DNA of 64,000 nucleotides from Asparagopsis taxiformis (taxonomy: Eukaryota > Rhodophyta > Florideophyceae > Bonnemaisoniales > Bonnemaisoniaceae), in contig JALQPE010000092.1 in the NCBI GenBank assembly GCA_030407315.1, forward strand, positions 1-64,000, in the 5' to 3' direction. This document shows positions 42,990-53,000 of this stretch, piece after piece. The notes under the pieces are model-generated. The model was not told where the DNA came from. It ran no database searches and worked only from the letters and a program-made list of their open reading frames with translations. Within the stretch, counting starts at the first letter, position 1; each line of letters begins with the position of its first letter. The translations under genes were made by a program, and so were the position numbers.

Positions 42990-43600
42990 CCTTCAACCAC
43001 CCTTCTTGATGGTACTGTACCAGTTAAATCAATTCTACAATCCACCTATACTGCTGGTTTGCAACCATTACACTGCAACAAAAATCCATACAATATGATT
43101 GGAAAAACCTGTGTATACATTGGTAGAATCTACTTCAGGCTATGGAATTATTCCAGTCTTTTGGCTGCTTCAAACCAATTTCGGGTCTGGTTGAAAACCA
43201 GTGGGTAGGTTGGTTTCAACCAGCTGATGTGCTGGTTTCCAGCCAGCACTCACTGTGCCTACAACCAGACTACCCTCTGGTCATATTCTATCACCAAGAC
43301 TGGTATACTCCACTTCATTGGATGGTCTAAATCCAGATCACATCCTGAAATTAACCAGCACAGTACGCTGGATCATAACCACTGTCCGACCCACCGCCGT
43401 GGCCTGGTGCAAACCAGTACCCCCTGGCCAAACCATCCAATCCACTGGTTTTCAACCAGGCCACCCGTACTGTACATGTACTGGAATTTCACCAGCAAAT
43501 TTACTAAAATATTCGATGAGGCTTATCCAGAGGCTGGGGATCGTTTTAACCAGCGACGTGGCCTGATTTTTCACCACTGTACGAACTAATTTCTGGGCTG
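42990..43600. repeat. CCAGT/ACTGG word-rich patch
   Basis: CTGGTTTC, CAACCAG, ACCAGTA and GTACTG words recur in both orientations every 20-40 bp. It looks related, as reverse complement, to 37420-37850. It ends where the family Y fragment begins. Confidence 0.45.
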
Positions 43601-44027
43601 GAAAATAGCCATTTGTCCTCATGCTGTGAGATCTGAAAACATAAGTAGCACTGTCGTTCTTACTCGAGAATCTGATGAATACGACTATGTCAATTGCAGC
43701 TATTCGTATCCTTTGGAAGCTCGCTTCCTCTCAAGTCGAGAAATGCAGGAGAACTTTGAGCTGCCGGACAGCAAAAATTTCAAACTGGCCAACTCGTTCT
43801 CACTGACCTGGAAATCTGTTCAAGGCCCTCGTCCATATGGAACTTTCGAGCGCGTTCTCAAAAATGTTGTGTTGGGAACTGCATACTTGAACCTCCCAGC
43901 ATGCATTTTCAGTGGACACACCATCTGCAGCGAGCTAGACACAATTGGACATGACGTCATTGTTGGACAGAATAGTTCCCCTGTCGATGCACCTCATCCT
44001 ACCGTACACGATGTCGCCTCCGAATAA
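43600..44027 (+). pseudogene. Family Y gene fragment (C-terminal part)
   Basis: About 135 residues open to a TAA at 44025-44027, without an ATG at the 5' side. It aligns with the end of the family Y protein at 48127-49488: STVVLTRESDEYDYVN (with MTVLCRDSYEFDHVN), FSLTW (FSLLW), YGTFERVL (YSTFQPLS), LNLPACIFSGHTICSELDTIG (LRLPCCIFSGTTICQELEDIG). Everything upstream is lost at the edge of a CCAGT-rich patch. The frame within the fragment is intact, so the truncation may be recent or the remnant may still be translated. Confidence 0.65.
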
Positions 44028-44145
44028 AACGTTTTTCTATCTTTTATAGATGTGTCTACACGGCTGTTCAGAATTAGCCAACCTCGATCAAGTCGATGGT
44101 ATCCATCGATACATGCTCCGTATCTTTCTGGCCTCTTCCTTCGTC

Positions 44146-44350
44146 CAGGGACTGTCTGCATTCTGTAGCAATGATTGCCCTCCACTTGGCAAAATATACC
44201 TGAAAATAATACCGGGTATTATTCTTAGGTTTCGTCCAGGGATCGCCTGTAGTCGGTACGAATGATTGCCCTCCACTTGGCAAAATATTCCTCAAAATAA
44301 TACCCGGTATTATTTTCCGCACTACTCTGCCAGGTGGAGCTACGGCATTG
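44146..44350. repeat. Duplicated palindromic unit of about 90 bp
   Basis: Two units share ATTGCCCTCCACTTGGCAAAATAT (44174 and 44264). Each carries a small palindrome, AATAATACC/GGTATTATT, around CG. The second unit continues to CTGCCAGGTGGAGC, the complement of its start, so it is a foldback element. Confidence 0.7.
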
Positions 44351-44635
44351 GATGGGACTGCACAGGCCCCGAAGCTACTAGAGGCGTGCTCAATGACAGG
44401 GTAAAACTCTTAACCGTAGTAGACATGACGCTTTCTAGTCGCAGAGTGAGCTGAAAAATAAGAACGATAGCTATTGTTTCTAGTACACCAGGTAGTACGT
44501 AGCATACTAGGGTGCACCTTTTCCACTCATATCCTAGACAGTTTCATATCTAAAGGTTTTTATTTCTCTTAAGTCTCTCTCGTAGTAATAGCTTTACTTC
44601 AAATGATGTGAAACTTTACATCTACGCTTCCATTA

Positions 44636-45432
44636 TCAATCTTCCTCATCAAGGAAAACTTCAACGTAGCTTTCACTCCCATCTTCGTCATTTCCATGTC
44701 CGCTATCCTCCTCAAACGCGGTACTACGCTGTTCCAAGTGTTGTTCTTCGAATTTTTCGTTAGTAATTGTCAGTACATCTTCGCAGAGATGCCTTTAAAG
44801 ATTCGCTCACTCGGCAACATCGCCTTTCCTAATTGTTTGAGCTCGTCTTGTACACTTTCTTCGAAGGTCTGACCTGATTGTACCTTGAAAATTCCTAGAA
44901 TCCCGGAAGCGATTGCATAGACAAATCTGAGTGAATTGCAGGAACGTCGCAGGAAAAATGTTCTACTCGTGCATTGAAGGAAAGCAATTGCAGTGTTCAG
45001 GGCTACCTCCAGGATATTGATTCTCCTTTGAATTATCCTTTTGGCCACACATCCCGATATCTCGACTTCGTACTGAATGATGACAACCATTTCTTTCCGC
45101 TCAGTGATGAATTGTACCATGATCTCGGAATTCTTGTCATCCACAACTTTCCGTTCCTCAGGCCTTAGATTTCCGTTGGTCACACGGGTATCGGGGATAA
45201 CATCCATATCTCGAATGAGATCGTAAGTTGGAAACTCGAAAGTGATAGAGGCGTCCGTTTCCAACACTAGAGCGAACCTCAGTTCGACAAGGAATCGATG
45301 GCGCACCTGCTCTCTAGACTTGTTCAGGAAACCGAGCACCTTTGTCAGCGCAACTTTCGTAACAGCCAAAGATATTTCACGCTTGCTCAACTGTTCACCA
45401 TTTCCATCTGTTTTCCTCCCACTACGGTGTTG
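44636..45432 (-). pseudogene. Family X gene, copy 2 (5' cut, one frame break)
   Basis: Starts without an ATG at the edge of the ACAGTAAA hairpin cluster, with GRKTDGNGEQLSKREI aligning with RRKVGDNGPLHRKEVGI of copy 3. Then: VALTKVLGFLNKSREQVRHRF, KEMVVIIQYEVEISG, VALNTAIAFLQCTSRTFFLRR and MLPSERI. The frame ends at a TGA near 44770. In the frame displaced by what looks like a one-base loss the homology goes on: EDVLTITNEKFEEQ to SYVEVFLDEED and a TGA at 44636-44638, matching the end of copy 3. It lacks the N-terminal 240 or so residues. It lies head to head with copy 3. Confidence 0.75.
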
Positions 45433-45780
45433 AGAATGAAAACAGACAGTAAATTTACTGTCTGAGACAGTAAAAATTACTGTCTGGCCAAGACAGTGCG
45501 CGGAGACAGTAAAATTTACTGTCTGGAAATTTCAGAATACTGCTGCAGCAGTAAACTGGCACGAAATCTGGACAGTACCAAAAACAGTAAAATTTACTGT
45601 CCAGAACAGTAAATTTTACTGTCCGGAAGTGTTGCCGCCAGACAGTATGTGCAGACAGTACATTTTACTGTCTGAGACAATACATTGTACTGTATTACTG
45701 CACTGTCTGGGGAAATCTGTAGACAGTAGTGTAGATAGCAAATTGTATTGTCTGCGGGTAGTACCGTGCATTGTTTGACA
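45433..45780. repeat. Cluster of ACAGTAAATTTACTGT hairpins
   Basis: At least six short palindromes or near-palindromes of the type GACAGTAAATTTACTGTC, first exact at about 45441, then imperfect with CAGACAGT spacers, fading to 45780. They lie between family X copies 2 and 3 and touch the cut end of copy 2. Confidence 0.8.
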
Positions 45781-46324
45781 ACACTGTCTGGTGGAGTGGA
45801 CTTAGAGGAAAATGGAGCATAGTGTTGGTGTGAAGGTAAATATTGGAATGGTGTGTGGTATACGACTATATTAATTGTGATGGTGCTTTACAGATAGTTG
45901 GGTGCGGGGAAGCTAGATGCTGAATAGGAAGTTGTAGAAAGGAAGATTGGGAGAACAGAACATATCTGGTTTGTCTCACCGTAAGGAGAGAATGTACAGA
46001 GTAGCTATAATATGTTGAGTTTAGCATTTCAAATTATACCTATCTATCTTTGCATTGAAAGTGTCTAGTAGGAGACGTCAGTCTGGTAGCGAGGTGTGGT
46101 ATGCACAGGACGTGGGTGGTGGCAAAGGAAAGAATACGCACCATCCACCACTAAATTATGAAAAATAACCGTTACGGAGCACTGAGAAGCATTATTATTA
46201 TGTAGAGTAGACCAGGATGGATGCATCCACTGAAATGATATTTGCTACAACACTGCTGTACTAAGCGTGACATCCTTCCTTCAAAGCAATTCTCCTTTTA
46301 GCAAACTCCAATTGCAAGGTCAAG
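45781..46324. other. Upstream region of family X copy 3
   Basis: No gene recognised. It must hold the promoter of the plus-strand gene at 46325. Confidence 0.45.
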
Positions 46325-47851
46325 ATGAATCCCGAAACCTCCGTAAGCATCGCCGCATTTTCCGAAATAACGCGTGAGGGCTTTTCGAACATCACTGCAG
46401 AGTTGAAAGCCCTGAGTGATAAAATGGATGCCGTCGAGAAGAGCACCATTCAATTACGCGAGACTCTCGGAAATGTCGCCAAGACTGTCTCCATGCTAAA
46501 CACCGATATGCAGGAGGTCAAGAGCATCGTCGATGGGCTTCTGAGCCAGGGACAAGGACATCCGAAGAAGATCGCCTCCGAGAAGGACAGGGAACGTCTC
46601 CGCATTGCGCAGGATGCGGAGAAATCGTTCACGTTCGAAATGGTGTGTGCTGTGCTGTGTGCTGTTGTTCCAACGTACACGAAGGCAATGGTGGATAAGA
46701 GGGATAGGCATTTCAACGGATGCCAGCTAATCAATACGCTGATGTTCGCCAGGCAGAGCAATGAGCGAAAGGATGTGTTCAATAGGACGCTTGCCGGCCG
46801 GAACCACATTGAATTGCGCTGCCAAGTTGTGACCTCTTTAATCAAGAATACGTGTCAAAACAATTCTTTCAGAGAGGGAGGAGACCGTTCCAGCTCCAAT
46901 GGAACGTCGGAAGGTATCGAACGGTGGAGGGCGCGGGGGTATGTGACTACCGGGACCATTGAGGAGACAATTCGCGGAACGGACTCTGCTCGCATGGATG
47001 GAATGCATGGGACGTCCGAGGGAAGTGATGGGGCCGCTCGAAAGCAGAAGCGAAGAAAGGTTGGAGACAATGGGCCGTTGCACAGAAAGGAGGTAGGCAT
47101 CACTGTGACGAAATCGGCACTCACAGCAGTGACCGGGTTTATGAACAAGTCCAGAGATCATGTGCGAAACCGGTTCATCCGAGATCTTGGATTCGTTCTA
47201 TACAGTGGGTTTCAAGGTTCAGTCCGAATGGAGCATCATTTGCACGACGGTGGGCTGGACATTGAGTCAGTTCCAAGTCTGTACTCGGCGCAGAGGAAAA
47301 TGAATGCAGCGGAGCGTGCAGCAATGGATGACAAGAATATGAAGATTCTTCGCGACTTCATTGCAGTGCGAAAAGAAATGCTATTCAAAGTCGAGTACGA
47401 AGTTCAAATAATTGGAGAACCGGACAAGAGGTTTTTGACTAGGAGGATCAATTTAGTAGAGGTTGCACTGAACTTTGCAGTCGCCTACACGCAATGTTCT
47501 GATAAGAACATGTTCCTGCGACGTTCAGAATACTCCTTGCAATTCATCTACATACTTGCATACGGGTTCCGAACGATTTTGAAATTTCAAAGTGGAACAG
47601 AGGTGGAAGGAGCGCAAATCCGGGAAATCAATGAAGCAGTGAAACTGCTTCTTCCCGGGGAGCGGGTGAGTAGTCGTTTTATGAATGAGGAGGTTTTGAC
47701 TATATCGCGTGATAGATATGAAGAACTGAACGTAGACGATGGGGGGGAATCAGTGCTGGAGGAGAGCTTCAGGTCTATGGAAGAGGACGGAGGAGATGCA
47801 GAATATGTGAAGGTATTCGTCGATGATGAAATCGAGAATGAAGGGGAGTAG
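46325..47851 (+). CDS. Family X protein, full-length copy, unknown function
   Basis: A 508-residue ORF with ATG at 46325. N-terminal 15-85 is a predicted coiled coil (ITAELKALSDKMDAVEKST, then LNTDMQEVKSIVDGLL). A helical region to about 180 is followed by a Gly/Ser/Thr/Arg linker and a basic KQKRRKVGDN patch (possible nuclear signal). The conserved core spans about 258-430, with VTKSALTAVTGFMNKSRDHV, EMLFKVEYEVQIIGEP, VALNFAVAYTQCSDKNMFLRR, LQFIYILAYGF and LLLPGERV. An acidic tail ends EIENEGE. I do not recognise the family. Two decayed relatives lie at 38408-40040 and 44636-45432, which shows it multiplies with the local repeats. It could be a structural or DNA-binding protein of a mobile element. 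Confidence 0.6.
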   Translation: MNPETSVSIAAFSEITREGFSNITAELKALSDKMDAVEKSTIQLRETLGNVAKTVSMLNTDMQEVKSIVDGLLSQGQGHPKKIASEKDRERLRIAQDAEKSFTFEMVCAVLCAVVPTYTKAMVDKRDRHFNGCQLINTLMFARQSNERKDVFNRTLAGRNHIELRCQVVTSLIKNTCQNNSFREGGDRSSSNGTSEGIERWRARGYVTTGTIEETIRGTDSARMDGMHGTSEGSDGAARKQKRRKVGDNGPLHRKEVGITVTKSALTAVTGFMNKSRDHVRNRFIRDLGFVLYSGFQGSVRMEHHLHDGGLDIESVPSLYSAQRKMNAAERAAMDDKNMKILRDFIAVRKEMLFKVEYEVQIIGEPDKRFLTRRINLVEVALNFAVAYTQCSDKNMFLRRSEYSLQFIYILAYGFRTILKFQSGTEVEGAQIREINEAVKLLLPGERVSSRFMNEEVLTISRDRYEELNVDDGGESVLEESFRSMEEDGGDAEYVKVFVDDEIENEGE

Positions 47852-48126
47852 TATCGGATGAAACCAGTTTCGGTGTAGTAGACGAAGAATGAAGAAATAA
47901 AATTTCTGTTGAGGTGAATTTTGTAATAGATGGAAGTAGATAGATGCGAGACATCAGGAAACCAGTCAGACGATAGTGTCAAGTCGAAGGAAAAGCGCAG
48001 AGACAGGTAGTGGAATAGTCGAAGTAGGAAGGGGCGAGGGTATCCGTCTTTACTAGAAATTGATGGCCACAGGAGCTCTAGAATGGAATACCCAGGAACA
48101 GGATAACTACGGATAGGTGTGCTTTA

Positions 48127-49488
48127 TCATTTTTGCTCCGGACTACAGGTGGCAGGTGGAGGAGAGGGTGGGTGGGTAGTGTCTGAATCCGCATTGAAGC
48201 CAAGACGAGAGATAGCCTCATAGCCAATGTCTTCAAGCTCCTGGCATATAGTAGTACCACTGAAAATACAGCAAGGTAAGCGTAGATGTAGTGTACCAAA
48301 CGTCTCTGCGGTTGATAGAGGCTGGAAAGTGCTGTAACAAGCTCGGCGCTGAATACGTCTCCACAGTAACGAAAACGTTGCTCCATAAGTAACAGTAGCC
48401 TTATCACGTAGGTGGAAAGAGTCCACGATGCTAGACTGTGATAGTTGGCTAAGACATAGGGGATGTAAAAATGTATTGTTGACATGGTCAAACTCGTAGG
48501 AGTCTCTGCAAAGAACTGTCATACGTTGGTCTGGGCTGGACAGGACGTAAGCAGATGAGCCGACGAGAAATGCGGAAGAAGGAGCATCATGAGAGCAGTC
48601 AACGTCGACTAGATTTCCTAAAATTCGGACAATCGATGAGCTGCCTCCATCGCGTTCCGCCCTGCTCTTCACCAATATTTTCTGGAACCCGTGTTGCGAG
48701 GTACCTATGGAGTCACATAGTGCCTGAAAGGTGGGGAAAATGATGGAAAGATCCGACTCATTTCCAGAGGGAAAGGTGATGTCCTCAAAGGACGGCAGGA
48801 AGAGAACATCACGATTCTCTTTCGCCTTGCATTGAATGGCAATAGTGCGGAATTGAGCAAGGGAGCAGTCAGCCTGTACTCTGATTTCTTCTTGCGATGT
48901 TTGTCGCATTCCCCTGGAGTGCTCGGATTTTGTCATCCGGAGGGAGAGGGGCTTGTCCGTGTACACACCAAGCTTCTGAAACAGAATGCTACATACAGTC
49001 AGAGCAGAGGAGGTCATGGAGCTGTTGGAATCGAATGGAGGGGGAAGAGGATGTTTGGCAGCTGACTCCAGCTTTTCCAATCTTGCCAGCATTTCTGCTA
49101 TGGTCTTCTTCATTTGATCCGCAGTGCAATCTTGAAGGATGCCGCGGTGGCGGTGGCGAGTGTGGTCAATGCCGTAGTCCGGGTCTCTCTCTGCTGGGGA
49201 TGCAGGTGAGTCCATACTGCGAAGCTCACCACTTCGCCACGGGAGAACCCTTCCGGAATCCTTGTCGACGAGCTCGTTACGATCTGAAATCTTGACTTGA
49301 GAAAGGGTAGAGTCGAAACCATATTCAGCTTTGTATTCGAGCAATGCATGGAGGAATGGGTCTGTTTCAGTCTTGACCTGAGTAATTTCCTTGACGATTG
49401 CAGACCACCACACAATTTTTCGTTTCCTCCCAAACGGCCGAAGTTCCCATTGAACTTCTATAACGTCGTTTGGAGCGAGAGGAAGCAT
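48127..49488 (-). CDS. Family Y protein, full-length copy, unknown function
   Basis: A 453-residue ORF with ATG at 49488. It starts with a beta-rich segment PNDVIEVQWELRPFGRKRKIVWWSA, which looks like a small Tudor/chromo-like barrel, but this is only a guess from hydrophobic and Trp spacing. Then come a charged linker, a short coiled coil near 130-145 (MKKTIAEMLARLEKLES), and a C-terminal domain of about 250 residues. Its last 110 residues recur at 43600-44027, including CCIFSGTTICQELEDIG. No catalytic motif is recognised. It runs convergently to family X copy 3 with a 275-bp gap, so X and Y may belong to one element. Confidence 0.6.
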   Translation of the reverse strand: MLPLAPNDVIEVQWELRPFGRKRKIVWWSAIVKEITQVKTETDPFLHALLEYKAEYGFDSTLSQVKISDRNELVDKDSGRVLPWRSGELRSMDSPASPAERDPDYGIDHTRHRHRGILQDCTADQMKKTIAEMLARLEKLESAAKHPLPPPFDSNSSMTSSALTVCSILFQKLGVYTDKPLSLRMTKSEHSRGMRQTSQEEIRVQADCSLAQFRTIAIQCKAKENRDVLFLPSFEDITFPSGNESDLSIIFPTFQALCDSIGTSQHGFQKILVKSRAERDGGSSSIVRILGNLVDVDCSHDAPSSAFLVGSSAYVLSSPDQRMTVLCRDSYEFDHVNNTFLHPLCLSQLSQSSIVDSFHLRDKATVTYGATFSLLWRRIQRRACYSTFQPLSTAETFGTLHLRLPCCIFSGTTICQELEDIGYEAISRLGFNADSDTTHPPSPPPATCSPEQK

Positions 49489-50001
49489 GTTGGGATAGCT
49501 ATGGGATAGAATTGTTGTATTAGTGAAAGCCTAACCGTTACCTTCTGCTAAAGAGTAGTATATACTAGGAGGATTGGAAAGGTCCAGAAGAGATGTTTAG
49601 GTGGTGTAGAAATAGAATGGACAATTGACAAAATTGACACGTCAGTGTGGATGATGTCTGCCATGAACTGATTGCAGCATAAAATTTGATGTGAATAATC
49701 GTTCTAGAAGTGAATGTCGGATGCATACGATTGGACTACAAAGATACGCTTAGAGATGTTACGGGGCCCAATAAATTGCATGGAAAAATATTTTGAGTAT
49801 TACTTTAGTATTACATTGATTATTGAGCTAACAGTCGATGTAGTTATCTTGTAAAGGTTCGGACAGGGGTGGAAAGGAAACAGCCACCGAAGTGCTACCA
49901 CTCGCTGACACTTTGTTTTAAACAACCAACTTCTGCTTTGCGCCACCCTGGTCAAGCAGCAACCAACTATCCCTTTCTTAAAAACTCTACCTTTGTTCGC
50001 C
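49489..50001. other. Divergent spacer between family Y and the ParB-methyltransferase-SET gene
   Basis: About 510 bp that must hold both promoters. I see neither an R1 nor a TTACAGC-type repeat on this side. Confidence 0.45.
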
Positions 50002-53000
50002 ATGGAAGGAACGTTCCACAATCACGGTGAAAAGCACGACGGATGGGTGTTCATCGACCCCAATCAAGTCAGCAAATTCGTATCGATTCGCGATGTTGAT
50101 GCAAGTCATGTGGAAGCGCTCATGGAGAGCATTCGCAACAGCGGTTATGACACAGCTCATCCCGTGACTGGCAGGTTTCGAGAAGGCGTTCTGGAGATAT
50201 TGGATGGAGCGCACCGCTGCATGGCAATTGTACGTGGAATGGAGAAGGGCGTCTTTCCTCCTGGCGTTACGATTCCTATGCGAGAAGAGTCTATCGTGGC
50301 GGACACCAACAGCAGTACTGCTGTTGTGCTGGACCGTGTGAGAGCGACGACATCCAACGACATTGCAGGCCTGCAAAGGCGCATGATGTTTGTTGAGTAT
50401 CTGATGATCGCCGTTGATCTCAGAGACGAGTACTGGGTCCAAAACGGAAAGGACAAGTACGCTCATATTTCGTCTGTGAGGATGGCCGATGTGTTGGGCT
50501 GGATCAAGTCCTGCGATCCAAGCGGCCAAATTGCTTCAAGCCTGAGTGGTAAACCGCAGTACAGCTCATGCATGTCTATCCTGGCTGTGCTTCGGCCGTA
50601 TCACCGAGCAGAAGATTCGAGTTCGATTGATTTGCGTCTGTGGCAAATGTTTTGTCATGCATGGGGACTCAATGCAGAGATGGGTGATTCTCCGAGGATG
50701 GTTGAGTTTCCGAAACAGGTGGGGGTGACTAGTTCTCGTGCCGTCGAAATGTTTGGCAAGACACCCCGCGGAGAATTGTCCTCTCCACTGAACCGCGAAC
50801 TGCTTTCGAGCAGGTACTTTCTAGACGGCGCTACATCCGACATGCAAGATTCTTTGCAGGCTAGCCAGAAGCGGTTCAGGAGGCTGATGGTTATGATGTG
50901 CCAGTGTATCTTGGCTATTCGCAGTAAGGAGATGGGCAGTGCGCCATCTAGGCGGGCCAGAGCCACATCCGGGGCCATTGGTGGTGGTGGAATGGTTGGA
51001 ATTGCAACATCCAGTGCGCAAGCCAACCAGCTTGGATTTGTTGTCGACCGTGTGTTAGCTGCGTGGGATACCGGGGCAAGAGTGTTGGGGTATGAGGATG
51101 TTGAATCGATGTGCTGGCCGTTCATGGTATTCGATCCTGCGAGCCTTTGCTTCAGGTCACTCCCGAATCGGTCTGATGGCTGCGCGGTCGAGGAGCATCG
51201 GAAAAACCTGACCATTGTCCCGAAAACTGTAGACAGTGAAAACGGGTTCTGTGCCGACCTTCCAGTGGCTGTGGATGCAAGGCTGCGATCATTGACAAGC
51301 GCCTTCCTGCTGTCGATACGCCAATGTGTCACTGAGGTGAATGTGTTCGCCGAGCGTGGTCAGCTGATGCAGAGACTTCGAGCCTTGCTTTTCGACACTC
51401 CTGACAAGTTCGGATTGAACTCGTTCATGCGAGCCAAGTTGAACACGTCTCATGCCCTGGATGGTCAGAGGAGGCTGAAGGCTTGGTTATTGCGAACCCG
51501 AGAGCAACGAAAGCTTCCTCTGACCATGGATGAGTTGCACAGTCTTGAGGATACGCCCGAGCCTGGCATCCTTGAAGGTGCACCTGCGCAGATGGAAATA
51601 TCCGCAGCAGTGCCAAACAATGGCAGCGAGGATATAGAAGAGGATAGTCTGGAGCCACAGAGGAAGAAGGCTAGGCTGGAGCGCGGTGGTGGAGAGGACG
51701 ATAATGCGGCGGTTGCTAGCGAAACAGCAACAAGAGAAGGTGCGGCCGAGGATGACGCTATGGAGGTTGACACTGTATCGCCTACAGAAGCACCGCTCGT
51801 TGACGTCGGAAAGGAATCCAAGCCGGAATATGTCACCAAGCTGGAAGCTGTGATGGGGCGTTACATTCACACTGTGAATTGTGACGCCACTGATGTAGCC
51901 AAAGAGGTGGAGGACAAAATTAGTTTCCTGGAAGATGGCGTGTTGGAGGACAGTGTTCAGCTTGTGCTCACTGATCCTCCATTCAACACGAGGCGGGAAG
52001 GCGGCAGAGAAAACTCGGAGTACGATATTCTGGAGCCGGAAGAGTTGGCGAGTGTTGCGTGTGAAATAGTTCGAGTTCTTCGGCCTGGCGGTCATGCTCT
52101 AATCTATTCCAGCGTGCGCCAACTCGTGGCATGGATGGATGCAATCAGAAATGCCGAGCCTGGCAAGATGATTGTGGACAGTGTTCCAGTCGTGCTATCT
52201 CGCCGACCACACAGCTTTACGTCCAATCCATCGACGAAAACGTGCACACTGCATAATATGCACGATTTCGTTATCCATGCGTATAAGCGGGGGAAGGGTA
52301 TGGCTGCATACGATATGGTGGATTACAGGTTGCACAATCCGGACATATCGAGGCACCCTGGGTTCACCAACGCGATTGACAACGTTCCGAGGTTGTCGGC
52401 TGGTGAAGCTCAATACGATGGGCAGAACAACCGACTGCGCCATGAGCAGAAGGCGTTGACCACTCTTCGTGAGCTTCTGGAACGATTTTCGAAGCAGAAC
52501 GATATCGTGATGGATTTCTTCTCGGGAACATACAGCACAGCCATAGCGTGTATGACGTTGAGGGATGGTACGTATCGTCGGTTCATTGGGTGTGAGAAGG
52601 AAAAAAGGTGCCACGATGCATCGCAGGAGTGGATACTGCATGCTTTCGTCAGTGAGGTGAAAGCCGGGCGATATGGGGGGATCTTGCAGCGTGAGGTGGA
52701 GAGTATTCTTGGGGACGAGTCGGTACCGGTCACAGGAAAAGCTCCAAGGCTTCGTCAGAAGCACATCTCAGATGCACCAGAAGGTTTACCTGCTGTGACA
52801 GCATTGCCGAACCATCTGCTTGTGTTCGTTGCGTCAATGAAGAAGGACGGGTCTATGCTTCACAGATTGAGCGGGGTGCCTATGGACCAGTGGCCGGCCG
52901 AGGACATGCACTCGTTTTGGAGCATAGACCCGGACGCGATTCTGGCTGCTGATGCCGCATTCTACGGTGTCTATGTTTCGCAATCGGAGGTAAGAGGTGG

